Assembly (NCBI GenBank): GCA_023416745.1
Contig: JAEZHF010000003.1
Span: forward strand, 1-64,000
Source of the DNA: Bacillota bacterium
Lineage (GTDB): Bacteria; Bacillota; Clostridia; Christensenellales; SZUA-584
Length of the DNA stretch: 64,000 nucleotides
Direction: 5' to 3'
Shown: positions 16,321-24,597 of the stretch, piece by piece
Layout of the letters: each line of letters opens with the position of its first letter
How positions within the stretch are numbered: the first letter of the stretch is position 1
Notes under the pieces: generated by a model
Databases searched by the model: none
Seen by the model: only the letters and a program-made list of their open reading frames with translations
What the model was told of the DNA's origin: nothing
Made by a program: the position numbers and the translations under genes

Positions 16321-16504
16321 TGCTCGTATAGGTAATCTTGTCCTGCTTATACTCGCTGATCGCGATGGATACAGTATTGTCAGAATCACAGTCCGTTAGT
16401 TGATTGCTGCCCTTGGTTAACTGTACGGCCCGTTTGCCGATAATGGACGCAAGCATATAACTGTTTTCAGCACCTTCCGGTTTGGCTATTGACGGATCAA
16501 ACAT
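16298..16504 (-). CDS. rpoZ: RNA polymerase omega subunit
   Basis: 68 residues. The core signature is unmistakable: AENSYMLASIIGKRAVQL near residue 12 and VSIAISEYKQDKITY near 46. Omega stabilises the beta' subunit in RNA polymerase. It is usually encoded next to gmk; here it stands apart, beside DUF1836 and two possible micro-ORFs, so this may be the only copy relocated or a second copy. Confidence 0.85.
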   Translation of the reverse strand: MFDPSIAKPEGAENSYMLASIIGKRAVQLTKGSNQLTDCDSDNTVSIAISEYKQDKITYTSSEKIAKI

Positions 16505-16607
16505 TCTATTTCACTTCCCTTCCTCTTTAACGTTGATCATCTATGTTTGGAACCCCTTAGGTTGTTGGCAGATTGTTGTTGGCCGGCAGCCTGGCCTTTT
16601 ATATTGG

Positions 16608-17231
16608 TTACTCCAACAGGGCGTCAGGCGAATGCTTATAGAAATCCAGCGCGCCCTTCGCCATGCAAAGCGTCGCCAGATTTGTGTAATGCGCAATATG
16701 CTGTTTGGCCTTTGCCGGTTCGTTGTCAGCTTTGACTGATATATGAACGGCTGACTTAATTCTCAGCTCCTCTTCCGCAACAGCCATAATGACAGCTTCT
16801 TCAAACCGGCTGATCATATAATTGATCATCTCGCGCAGCGCCTGATAAGCGGCCTCCAACCCCATATCATCGATCATCGGCCTCAGAATTTCGCTGAACA
16901 GCACCTTGATTTTATTCAGCGGCAGCACAGGCTTGAACATGTCAACCAGAATATAGTAGATTATCTGCTCTTTTGTGTAGTATGAGAAATTCGTGTTTTT
17001 GATCTCGTGTCCGCCGGGCAGCAGGTTTTCTTTGAGATACGTAAAAAACATCTTGCGGGTGATTTCCACGTTTACAGACCGAAGATATTTTTCCACCTTG
17101 GAGTAGTTCACATGATCCGGCGCTTTGCGAATATCAATGACGTCATATTTTCTTTGGACATCCGACGATATCCCCGAGATCACTTCTTTTGCGATTGTAT
17201 TGAGCAGTCCCGCGCTTTTCACTTCATCCAT
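16608..17231 (-). CDS. DUF1836 domain protein
   Basis: 207 residues from ATG 17231, chosen because gaggg lies 8 nt upstream. An ATG at 17267 is also possible, adding 12 residues. The central part (EITRKMFFTYLKENLLPGGH then YYTKEQIIYYILVDMFKPVL) has the MerR-like helical pattern of DUF1836, a Firmicute-specific family of presumed DNA-binding proteins without known ligand. Followed by a long helical tail (about 60 residues). Monocistronic. Confidence 0.75.
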   Translation of the reverse strand: MDEVKSAGLLNTIAKEVISGISSDVQRKYDVIDIRKAPDHVNYSKVEKYLRSVNVEITRKMFFTYLKENLLPGGHEIKNTNFSYYTKEQIIYYILVDMFKPVLPLNKIKVLFSEILRPMIDDMGLEAAYQALREMINYMISRFEEAVIMAVAEEELRIKSAVHISVKADNEPAKAKQHIAHYTNLATLCMAKGALDFYKHSPDALLE

Positions 17232-17471
17232 ATGAATCCCTCTAATTGAAGCTATATGTTTAACCATTATGTATAACCTTTTTGTTAAACCCTTTGGTAG
17301 TACTTTAATGATACAGTTTTAAATCGGCGATGTCAATGCATTATCAATAATATGGCCACGGGTCTCAATCACAAGACAGGCAAGCTTAAGCGACAGTTTC
17401 TCCTGTCACGCCGATTGTAATTTTCCGTTTCGCTCCCTTGCATTTTCTGTGCGGCAGGTATATGATCTATT

Positions 17472-17485
17472 TGAGCGTATGCTCA
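17472..17485. promoter_or_regulatory. Palindrome upstream of DUF134 gene
   Basis: TGAGC-gtat-GCTCA, centred 20 bp before the start codon and just ahead of the RBS. It is a likely operator for autoregulation by the DUF134 protein (inference). Confidence 0.5.
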
Positions 17486-17497
17486 TTTGGAGGTTTT

Positions 17498-17980
17498 ATG
17501 CCAAGAAAACGCTGCTGCGGACAGGTGGACGATTATCCCGTGTGCCGCCGCTTTGAGCCCGCCCCCGCCGAAAACCAGGATGTGACGGCGCTGGGCGTGG
17601 AGGAGATGGAAGCGGTGCGCTTAAAAGACATGCTCGGATACGATCAGGAGACGTGCGCCCGCGAGATGGGGCTCACCCGGCCCACGTTTCAGCGCATTCT
17701 GGCAGCGGCCCGCAAGAAAATAGCGACCGCCCTCACGCTGGGCCAAGTCATCACAATACAAGGAGGCCATTTTGTTATGAAGAACAGAGTATTTGAATGT
17801 GTGGATTGCAAAAAGACGTGGGAAGAACCGCCCTGCACCGCGGGCGGCAAGCACGGCTATGAGATTGCCTGCCCCCAGTGCGGCAGCATGAACAAGGTGA
17901 AGCTGGACAACGGCGTCCGCCACGCCTGCGGCGGCGCACAGCACCATCACGGCAACGGCGGCTGTGGCTGCAAGCATTAA
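17498..17980 (+). CDS. DUF134 family DNA-binding protein
   Basis: 160 residues from ATG 17498 (ggaggt 5 nt upstream). It opens with MPRKRCCGQVDDYPVCRRFE and contains a sigma-region-4-like helix-turn-helix (YDQETCAREMGLTRPTFQRI), the DUF134 signature. The second half has paired cysteines (FECVDCKKTW, IACPQCGS) forming a zinc ribbon, then a His/Cys/Gly tail ending NGGCGCKH. DUF134 proteins often sit with NifX/DUF-type iron-molybdenum cofactor genes, absent here. A metal or redox sensor role is inferred. Its 3' end is duplicated at 20150-20253. Confidence 0.8.
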   Translation: MPRKRCCGQVDDYPVCRRFEPAPAENQDVTALGVEEMEAVRLKDMLGYDQETCAREMGLTRPTFQRILAAARKKIATALTLGQVITIQGGHFVMKNRVFECVDCKKTWEEPPCTAGGKHGYEIACPQCGSMNKVKLDNGVRHACGGAQHHHGNGGCGCKH

Positions 17981-18006
17981 CGGCGGCTTCAGCGATACGC
18001 CTACAG

Positions 18007-18031
18007 GGAACGGTCCATGCCGTTCCTTTTT
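18007..18031 (+). terminator. Terminator of DUF134 gene
   Basis: GGAACGG (18007-18013), loop tccatg, CCGTTCC (18020-18026), then ttttt. A diverged copy follows at 20229-20253. Confidence 0.8.
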
Positions 18032-18121
18032 CATATTATTCGTTAATTGATGAGTTTTGACAAATCATGTTGATTCCTATAAACTTAATATCAATATATT
18101 TTCATTATTGAGGAGCCCTTT

Positions 18122-20080
18122 ATGAATCGCGCTTATTATTCCAATAAAATTGATGCGTTCCTCAAACAGTCCCCCGATGAAATATTAGGTGAAATAGCCC
18201 GAAATAATTCTTTTGCATTAGATCAAAAACAGCGAAACACTTGGATCTATGAGATTAACCTTTTACAGTATGCACTAGAAAATATTCCTGATGGCGGCAT
18301 TGCATTTGAATATACTATTCCCCGAATTGGAGATCGTATAGACAATGTCATACTGTGTCGAGGTGTTATTTATTTAATAGAGTTTAAAGTTGGCGAAAAT
18401 GATTACCCAAAACACGCTATTGAACAAGTGATTGACTATTCTCTTGACTTGAAGTATTTCCATAGAGAAAGTCATAACAAAAAGATTGTCCCCATTGTAG
18501 TATGCACCAATGCACCTTCAATACAGAATGATTATGAAATTTATGATGACGGAATTTTTAAACCTATTTGCTGCAACAAAAGCACCTTAAAAACAACTTT
18601 TGAGGAATTATCACATCAATTAAACGATACTTTAATCAAATTGGATGACTGGCTTGATTCTATATACATGCCGACTCCTACAATTATAGAAGCTGCACAG
18701 GCCCTTTATCGAGGTCATAATGTAAAAGAAATTTCTCGGAATGATGCTGATGCCCATAACCTAAATTTAACAAATGATGCGATCAATCGAATTATTATAC
18801 ATAGCAAGAGAAATAAACAAAAATCAATTTGCTTCATCACAGGTGTCCCTGGAGCAGGAAAAACTCTTGCTGGACTAAATATAGCAAACGAGCGACATAA
18901 TTTTGATGAAGAAGAACATGCCGTCTTTCTGTCAGGAAATGGACCTCTCGTTTTCGTATTAAGAGAAGCACTTGCACGTGACGAATACGAAAGATCTCAG
19001 GGCGCCATTAAAAAGGGACAGTCTAAGCAAAAAGTAGAAGCATTCATTCAGAATATTCATCATTTCCGGGATGATGCAATCAAAACAAATAAAGCGCCTA
19101 TAGAAAAAGTCGCAATATTTGATGAAGCACAGCGCGCATGGACGGAAGATAAAACTGCAAAGTTCATGGCTGAGCGTGGAAATCATGATTGGGATAAATC
19201 TGAGCCTGAGTTTCTTATCAGTGTCATGGACCGGCACGAGGACTGGGCTGTTATTGTCTGTCTTATTGGCGGTGGGCAGGAGATAAACACAGGCGAAGCA
19301 GGCCTACCCGCATGGTTTGATGCGTTGCGTCATCACTTTTCGCATTGGAACGTATTTGTCTCACGACAAATTACAGATACGGAATATACTCGTGGCTCAT
19401 CAGTAAAGAGGATGCTCCATGGATTACAAGGCAATATTGTAGATGAATTGCATTTAGCAGTATCACTCAGATCATTTCGGAGCGAGCGTGTATCCGCTTT
19501 TGTTAAGTCCTTACTGGACATGGATATTAACACAGCTCAACAGCTCTATTTTGAATTGAAATCCAAATACCCAATTGTAATGACACGGAACCTTGACACT
19601 GCCCGAAAATGGGTTCGTTCAAAAGCACGGGGGACAGAACGTTATGGACTAACGGCAAGTTCCGGCGCTAAACGTCTCCGCAACTTTGGCATATGGGTTC
19701 AAAGCTCAATCACTGCAGAAAATTGGTTCTTAAATGACTCCAACGATGTGCGGTCATCATATTTCCTTGAGGACACAGCAACTGAGTTTGACATACAGGG
19801 TCTTGAGCTTGACTGGACAATCGTTGCTTGGGATGCGGACTTTCGCATAGAAGACGGGGTGTTCGAAGCTTATAGATTCGCCGGAACCCGATGGAATAGG
19901 ATTAATAAAGCAGAAGACCGAATGTATCTAAAAAACGCTTATCGCGTTTTACTCACCCGTGCACGCCAAGGTTTCATCATTTTTATACCTGAAGGGTCCA
20001 ATGAAGATATGACCAGGCAGAAGGAATTCTATGATAAAACCTTTGGATATTTATGTGCGATAGGGATTGAAACTATTTAG
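18122..20080 (+). CDS. Nuclease-helicase fusion (PD-(D/E)XK + DUF2075)
   Basis: 652 residues. Residues 60-105 look like a PD-(D/E)XK nuclease: Asp74, then Glu87-x-Lys89 (YLIEFKVG), then HAIEQVIDY. A superfamily-1 helicase of DUF2075 type follows: Walker A GVPGAGKT near 243, Walker B FDEAQRAW near 331, GGGQEINTGEAG (motif III area) and a C-terminal YRVLLTRARQGF (motif VI). About 40% GC against about 58% nearby. Flanked by two copies of the DUF134 3' end, so it was acquired as a unit. DUF2075 proteins are often found in defence islands; an antiphage role is inferred, not shown. Confidence 0.75.
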   Translation: MNRAYYSNKIDAFLKQSPDEILGEIARNNSFALDQKQRNTWIYEINLLQYALENIPDGGIAFEYTIPRIGDRIDNVILCRGVIYLIEFKVGENDYPKHAIEQVIDYSLDLKYFHRESHNKKIVPIVVCTNAPSIQNDYEIYDDGIFKPICCNKSTLKTTFEELSHQLNDTLIKLDDWLDSIYMPTPTIIEAAQALYRGHNVKEISRNDADAHNLNLTNDAINRIIIHSKRNKQKSICFITGVPGAGKTLAGLNIANERHNFDEEEHAVFLSGNGPLVFVLREALARDEYERSQGAIKKGQSKQKVEAFIQNIHHFRDDAIKTNKAPIEKVAIFDEAQRAWTEDKTAKFMAERGNHDWDKSEPEFLISVMDRHEDWAVIVCLIGGGQEINTGEAGLPAWFDALRHHFSHWNVFVSRQITDTEYTRGSSVKRMLHGLQGNIVDELHLAVSLRSFRSERVSAFVKSLLDMDINTAQQLYFELKSKYPIVMTRNLDTARKWVRSKARGTERYGLTASSGAKRLRNFGIWVQSSITAENWFLNDSNDVRSSYFLEDTATEFDIQGLELDWTIVAWDADFRIEDGVFEAYRFAGTRWNRINKAEDRMYLKNAYRVLLTRARQGFIIFIPEGSNEDMTRQKEFYDKTFGYLCAIGIETI

Positions 20081-20149
20081 CAATAGTACAACCCCTCAAA
20101 CGTTTGGGGACGGTATGGAACAGGACCTCCCGAATAGCCGCAGGTTTCT

Positions 20150-20253
20150 GGGGTGCGCAGAACTGCCACGGCAACGGCAACGGCTGTGGCTGCAAGCATT
20201 AACTGCGGCTTCAGCGTAACACGTGCAGGGGACGGTCTTGACCGTTCCTTTTT
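20150..20253 (+). pseudogene. Duplicated 3' end and terminator of DUF134
   Basis: Aligns with 17932-18031 at about 80% identity, including an exact 22-base match across the last codons and stop (ggctgtggctgcaagcatta). It ends with its own functional-looking terminator (GGGACGGT, loop, ACCGTTCC, ttttt at 20229-20253). No upstream coding sequence is present. It lies 70 bp beyond the stop of the nuclease-helicase gene. Confidence 0.75.
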
Positions 20254-20449
20254 CGTATTGCGCAATACACCGTACACAACTAAGCACGAGAACGGCTGCG
20301 TCCTGCCGTGATTTACTATTAATAATTATTCTTATTAAGCTTGCCTTTTCTCCACCGTTCTGGTAGAATAAAGCATATATAGGGTATAAAACACTCCCGA
20401 AAACGGGATAATCCCAACAGTCCGAATGATAAGCTTTATGGAGGCTGCT

Positions 20450-21331
20450 ATGACGAAGATCGTTCCCCATCTCTGGTACGACGACAACGCGCGGGAAGCC
20501 GCGGAGTTCTACATGAGTTTGTTCGACGGGTCGCGGCTGGTATACCGCACGGTCGTCGAGGATACGCCCTCGGGCGACGCGGAGTTCCTCTCCTTCGAGC
20601 TGGCCGGGCAGCCGTTCTATGCCATCAGCGCGGGTCCATATTTTAAGCACAACCCGTCCATATCCCTGATGGTATCGTGCAGCTCTGCGGACGAGGTGGA
20701 CAAGCTGTACCATGCGCTCAGTGAGGGCGGAGAGATATTGATGCCGCTGGGCGAATACCCGTTCAGCCCGCGCTACGGCTGGGTGCAGGACCGATTCGGC
20801 CTGACATGGCAGCTGATTCAGACGGACGTGCCCGCGCCGCAGAAGATTACGCCCAACCTGCTGTTCTCAGGCAGCGTGTGCGGCAAGGCCGAGGAGGCCA
20901 TCAATTTCTACGCACAGGTGTTCGGCGACTCGGGTGTGGACTTCGTCAGCCACTACGCGCCCGGCGAGGCAGCAACCGACAAGGCCCGAGTCAACTACGC
21001 GGCGTTCCATCTGGAAAACGTGCATTTCACCGCGATGGATCACCACTCGGGCGGAGACGAACCTTTCAACGAAGCGTTCTCGCTGCTGGTGAACTGCGCG
21101 GATCAGGCGGAGATCGACCGGCTGTGGGACGCGCTGTCCGCTGTGCCCGAAGCGGAGCAGTGCGGCTGGATCAAGGATAAATACGGCCTGGCGTGGCAGA
21201 TCTCTCTGGCCAGCATGGACGAAATGTACAAGAGCGGATCGCGCGAGGCCATGCGCCGCGTGACCGCCGCCTTCATGCCGATGAAGAAGCTCGACTCCGA
21301 CGCGCTGGAGCGTGCGTTCCGCGGCGAGTGA
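20450..21331 (+). CDS. PhnB-like protein, two VOC domains
   Basis: 293 residues from ATG 20450 (tggagg 6 nt upstream). Two tandem copies of the PhnB/3-demethylubiquinone methyltransferase-like VOC fold, one starting KIVPHLWYDDNAREAAEFY and one KITPNLLFSGSVCGKAEEAI, each ending in a Gly-Trp-x2-D-x-(F/Y)-Gly-L-x-WQ motif. The family is annotated as methyltransferase by history but is structurally glyoxalase-like, and its substrate is unknown. Followed 37 bp later by a methyltransferase gene, probably the same operon. Confidence 0.8.
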   Translation: MTKIVPHLWYDDNAREAAEFYMSLFDGSRLVYRTVVEDTPSGDAEFLSFELAGQPFYAISAGPYFKHNPSISLMVSCSSADEVDKLYHALSEGGEILMPLGEYPFSPRYGWVQDRFGLTWQLIQTDVPAPQKITPNLLFSGSVCGKAEEAINFYAQVFGDSGVDFVSHYAPGEAATDKARVNYAAFHLENVHFTAMDHHSGGDEPFNEAFSLLVNCADQAEIDRLWDALSAVPEAEQCGWIKDKYGLAWQISLASMDEMYKSGSREAMRRVTAAFMPMKKLDSDALERAFRGE

Positions 21332-21368
21332 CACATAGCGGCATCCCCGCTGAAAGGAAGAACAGCCC

Positions 21369-21923
21369 ATGCAGAGCATGCAGGCGAAGCTGGAGAACCC
21401 CGCGCGGTTGGCGGAGTTGAACCCTGATGCCGCGCTGAAGCGCATCGGCCTTGAAGACGGGGACGTGCTGTGCGACATCGGCGCGGGCAGCGGCATATTC
21501 ACCATACCGGCGGCAAGAATCACCCGCGGCATCGTGTACGCCGTCGAGCTGCGCGCAGACATGCTGGACATCATCGCTGATAAGGCGCGCGCGGCGGGGC
21601 TTGCCAACGTTGTGCCGGTGCTGTCGGACGGCGCCAGCTATGCCGTGGCCGACAGTGCGGCGGACATCGCCCTCGCGGTCACCGTGCTGCATGAGATATC
21701 GGACAAGGCCGCGTTCCTCAAGGAAGTGAAGCGGCTGCTCAAATCCGGCGGCCGCATGGCGGTCGTCGAGTTCCACCAGCGGGAAACGCCGATGGGGCCG
21801 CCCGTCGCACGGCGGCTCTCCCAAGAGGATATCGGCGCTGTTTTCGCGGACGCGGGCTTTGCGGAGCACGATGCATTCGATCTCGGCGACAACTTCTACT
21901 GCATGGTGTTTGAAGCGCAATAG
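21369..21923 (+). CDS. Class I SAM-dependent methyltransferase
   Basis: 184 residues. Motif I is LCDIGAGSGIFTIPAA (residues ~34-49); the acidic end of beta-2 is AVELRADM and motif IV lies near LAVTVLHEI. Compact UbiE/Methyltransf_11 type without a substrate-binding extension. ggaag precedes the ATG. Substrate not predictable. Confidence 0.8.
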   Translation: MQSMQAKLENPARLAELNPDAALKRIGLEDGDVLCDIGAGSGIFTIPAARITRGIVYAVELRADMLDIIADKARAAGLANVVPVLSDGASYAVADSAADIALAVTVLHEISDKAAFLKEVKRLLKSGGRMAVVEFHQRETPMGPPVARRLSQEDIGAVFADAGFAEHDAFDLGDNFYCMVFEAQ

Positions 21924-21974
21924 GTTCATAAAACCGTTGACGCACCACATCATATCCCCTACAATAGAACCACA

Positions 21975-22297
21975 AACGGAAGGTGCCCGCCGCGCGGCGG
22001 GAGAATAGGGAACGGGGTGAGAATCCCCGGCGAACCCATCGCCGTAGGCGGAGAGCGGCGTCCAGAAGTAAATACTGATGAAATAAGGAATGATGGATTG
22101 AAGAGATAGTTTCGTGCAACTGCAAGGAGCGAAATCGCAGGAATAGCAGCGCTATTTCAAGATTTGAGCGACACAGCAGGGCGCGAAAATAGCCTTCAAG
22201 ACAGCGTTTTGAATGAATCAGTATTTACCTAGCCACTGGGGCAACCCGGGAAGGCGGACGAACCCGCGGTGACCCGCAAGCCGGAAGACCTGCCTTC
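21975..22297 (+). ncRNA. Cobalamin riboswitch with internal insertion
   Basis: The conserved blocks appear in order: ggtgccc, agaataggga, gaatccccg, then after a 161-bp insertion agccactggggc, gggaaggc, and aagccggaagacctgcct. This is the AdoCbl class core, with P3-P6 and the B12-box-like 3' end intact. It lies 100 bp upstream of cblT. An expression-platform hairpin follows at 22330-22372. High cobalamin is expected to switch off the salvage genes. Confidence 0.85.
22068..22228. mobile_element. MITE-like element inserted in riboswitch
   Basis: Bounded by perfect 12-bp inverted repeats, GTAAATACTGAT (22068-22079) and ATCAGTATTTAC (22217-22228). Treating the TA at each edge as a target duplication leaves 9-bp termini, as for IS630/Tc1-type MITEs (inference). 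It has no coding capacity. It falls in the variable peripheral arm between the ccgtaggcgg helix and the conserved CACTG block, so the ligand core may survive. Confidence 0.6.
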
Positions 22298-22329
22298 CCC
22301 CCATAACAGCTCAGGCGACGGTAAAGTCT

Positions 22330-22372
22330 GCAGATACTGCCCATTAAAGGGCGATATTTGCGGGCTTTTTAT
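22330..22372 (+). terminator. Riboswitch expression-platform terminator
   Basis: gcagatactgccc pairs with gggcgatatttgc around a short loop and is followed by gggcttttta. It lies between the cobalamin aptamer and the cblT RBS. Confidence 0.65.
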
Positions 22373-22399
22373 ATTGTTCATTATTAAGGAGGTTATATC

Positions 22400-22909
22400 A
22401 TGACGAAACTCAAGAAGATCTTATTGGTCGCACTGTTCTGCGCCCTGTGCTACGTGGGCGCCAACTTGAAGATCGCGGGCTCCATCGCGTTCGACTCCGC
22501 TCCCGCGTTCCTGTGCGCCATGCTGATGGGCGGAGCACCGGGCGCGGTGGCCGGTGTGTTGGGACACCTGTTTTCCTCCCTGCTGTCCGGCTTCCCTCTG
22601 TCGCCGCCGCTTCACCTCGTGATCGCGGCGGAGATGGGCCTTATCTGCCTGATCACCGGCGCGCTTGTGAAAAGAAGCGGCTGGCCGGTGTGGCTGGGCG
22701 GCATCGTGGCGCTGGTCTTAAACGCAGTCGTCGCGCCCGCTATACTCATCGTGTGGCCGGGGTTCGGTCTGCCCGTCGCGCTGACGCTGTTCCTCCCGCT
22801 GCTGCTCGCGTCCGCGGCCAACGCCGCGCTGGCTGTGGCGATGGCCTATCTGCTCAAAAAACCGTACGGCATCATCATTGAAGGAAACAAAGCGCATGCC
22901 GCGGTATGA
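22400..22909 (+). CDS. cblT: Alpha-ribazole ECF transporter S-component CblT
   Basis: 169 residues with six membrane segments; aaggaggt 7 nt upstream. Short N-terminal basic stretch, then small-residue-rich helices (APAFLCAMLMGGAPGAVAGV), typical of ECF S-components. A cobalamin riboswitch upstream and overlap with a kinase resembling CblS identify it as CblT, the alpha-ribazole transporter described in Geobacillus and Listeria. Works with the shared EcfAAT module, not encoded here. Confidence 0.75.
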   Translation: MTKLKKILLVALFCALCYVGANLKIAGSIAFDSAPAFLCAMLMGGAPGAVAGVLGHLFSSLLSGFPLSPPLHLVIAAEMGLICLITGALVKRSGWPVWLGGIVALVLNAVVAPAILIVWPGFGLPVALTLFLPLLLASAANAALAVAMAYLLKKPYGIIIEGNKAHAAV

Positions 22910-23630
22910 CACCTGCCGCGATGTGCTGGTAATACGCCCCGACGCCACGCGGGACAGCTGGCTGGTGACGGCGGCGGACTCGTGCGGCGCGATCGGCGAC
23001 AAGCCGGGCGATGCGCTGCAGGTACCGCCGGAGCTGGCTGCGGAGCTGACCGCGCGGGTGTCGCTGCTGGAGGTGCTGTGCGCGGGAGCCGTGCCCGCCT
23101 TCGCGGCGCTGAACGTGTGCAACGAGCCAGAAACGGGCGAGCGGCTGCTGGCGGGTTTCCGCCGCGCCGCCCCGCATCTGCCGGTGGTGATGAGCACCGA
23201 GAAGAACATGCCGACGTCCATGAGCGCCTTCGGCGTGAGCGTGACGGGGCTGTGCCGTCCGGAGGAATTGCGTTTGGGACGCGCCGAGGCGGGAGACCGC
23301 CTGTTCTGCGCAGGCCTGCCGCTATGCGGCGGGGAGGTGCTGGAGCACTCGGGCACGCTTTTCTCCCCCGCGCACCTGGCTGCGCTGTTCGCGGACAGCC
23401 GCGTGCACGCCGCCATACCATGCGGTTCGGGTGGTATATTGAAGGAAGCGCTGTTACTCGCGGCGGAGAGCAATCTGTCCGCCGTCATCGAAGCGCCGCC
23501 GGGGCTGAACGTCGAAAGGTCTGCCGGGCCCGCCAGCTGCGTGGTGTTTGCGGCGGCTGTTGCCGCCGAATACGGCTTCGGGCTGGATATCCCTGTCGTC
23601 TGCATCGGGCAGCTGCTGCCGAGCGTCTGA
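22896..23630 (+). CDS. cblS: Alpha-ribazole kinase CblS
   Basis: 244 residues from ATG 22896 (aagga upstream), overlapping cblT by 14 bp. It is an AIR-synthase/ThiL-like fold: VTAADSCGAIGDKPGD near the N-terminus, CAGAVPAFAALNVCN in the middle, and a C-terminal glycine-rich segment (AIPCGSGGILKEAL). This pattern matches CblS, which phosphorylates alpha-ribazole to alpha-ribazole phosphate for the lower ligand of cobalamin. Together with CblT it forms a two-step salvage route under B12 control. Confidence 0.75.
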   Translation: MPRYDTCRDVLVIRPDATRDSWLVTAADSCGAIGDKPGDALQVPPELAAELTARVSLLEVLCAGAVPAFAALNVCNEPETGERLLAGFRRAAPHLPVVMSTEKNMPTSMSAFGVSVTGLCRPEELRLGRAEAGDRLFCAGLPLCGGEVLEHSGTLFSPAHLAALFADSRVHAAIPCGSGGILKEALLLAAESNLSAVIEAPPGLNVERSAGPASCVVFAAAVAAEYGFGLDIPVVCIGQLLPSV

Positions 23631-23733
23631 ACGCGTCGCAGGTGAATTCCCTTCTGTAAAAGTCTGAGAATATCTGATATGATATTCAGATAACGTATAC
23701 AATCACACTACATCGGTTCGGAGGGTGCAGAAG

Positions 23734-24597
23734 TTGGACAAGGAGAAGCTGTTTGAGCTGCTGGAGCATTCGGAGCGTCTGCCGAAGCTGCCTCAGAATA
23801 TCAGCGAGATACTGGCGATACTGGACGATCTGGTCGAGGTTGATGTTGATCTGCTTGCCGATAAGGTCGCCCATACGGAGCACCTGAACGAGCTGGTGCT
23901 GAGCAACCTCAATTCGGGATATTACCAGATGAGCAGGCCGGTCACCTCTGTCCGCGACGCGGTGGTCTACCTCGGTATGCACACGGTGCGAAACCTGCTC
24001 ATCTATTTCATTTCGCTTCAGCTTTTTCCCGATACGCCGGGAACCGCAAAGCGCCGGACATTCGACATGCCCCGCTACTGGCGTCACGTATTCGGCACGT
24101 CGCTGGCTGCCAGCATGCTGGCGCAGCGGCGCGGACAGGGAGACAGGTTCAAGCTGTTCACGTACGGGCTGACCCACGACATCGGCATCGCGCTGATCGA
24201 CGCCTGCCTGCCCGGCCTGATGGACGACGTGACGGACAAGGTGCTGGGCGGCATCCATCAGCTGGCTGCAGAGCGTGCGGTGTTCGGCGGACTCACGCAT
24301 GCCGAAATTGGCGCCTGGCTGTGCCGTAAATGGAGCCTCCCCGACGACATGACGAATATCGTGGAATATCATCACGCGCCCTTCATCGCCAAAGCAACTG
24401 CTGGAGACGTCCGCCTCATTCACGTCGCGGATGTAATCAGTACGATGTATTACGAAAAGTTGCTGGGGTTGGACGCGGACCACACTGTCAGCCCGCACAT
24501 ACTAAAGCTTGCGGGCGTCACCGCCGAGGACGCCCAGGCCGTCATCGACGCGCTCCCGCACGAGGTGGAGCACGCCCGCAGCTATTTCACCTTTTGA
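23734..24597 (+). CDS. HDOD-domain signalling protein
   Basis: 287 residues. TTG 23734 is preferred because ggaggg lies 8 nt before it; a GTG at 23725 would overlap the RBS. The HDOD hallmarks are RLPKLPQNISEILAIL at the start, then an HD-like core (THDIGIALID) with metal-ligand-type EYHH later. HDOD proteins are non-enzymatic or degenerate HD regulators linked to chemotaxis and stress signalling. Converges on DUF1385, with a 16-bp 3' overlap. The inverted repeat tatctga...tcagata at 23672-23693 may be its operator. Confidence 0.8.
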   Translation: MDKEKLFELLEHSERLPKLPQNISEILAILDDLVEVDVDLLADKVAHTEHLNELVLSNLNSGYYQMSRPVTSVRDAVVYLGMHTVRNLLIYFISLQLFPDTPGTAKRRTFDMPRYWRHVFGTSLAASMLAQRRGQGDRFKLFTYGLTHDIGIALIDACLPGLMDDVTDKVLGGIHQLAAERAVFGGLTHAEIGAWLCRKWSLPDDMTNIVEYHHAPFIAKATAGDVRLIHVADVISTMYYEKLLGLDADHTVSPHILKLAGVTAEDAQAVIDALPHEVEHARSYFTF

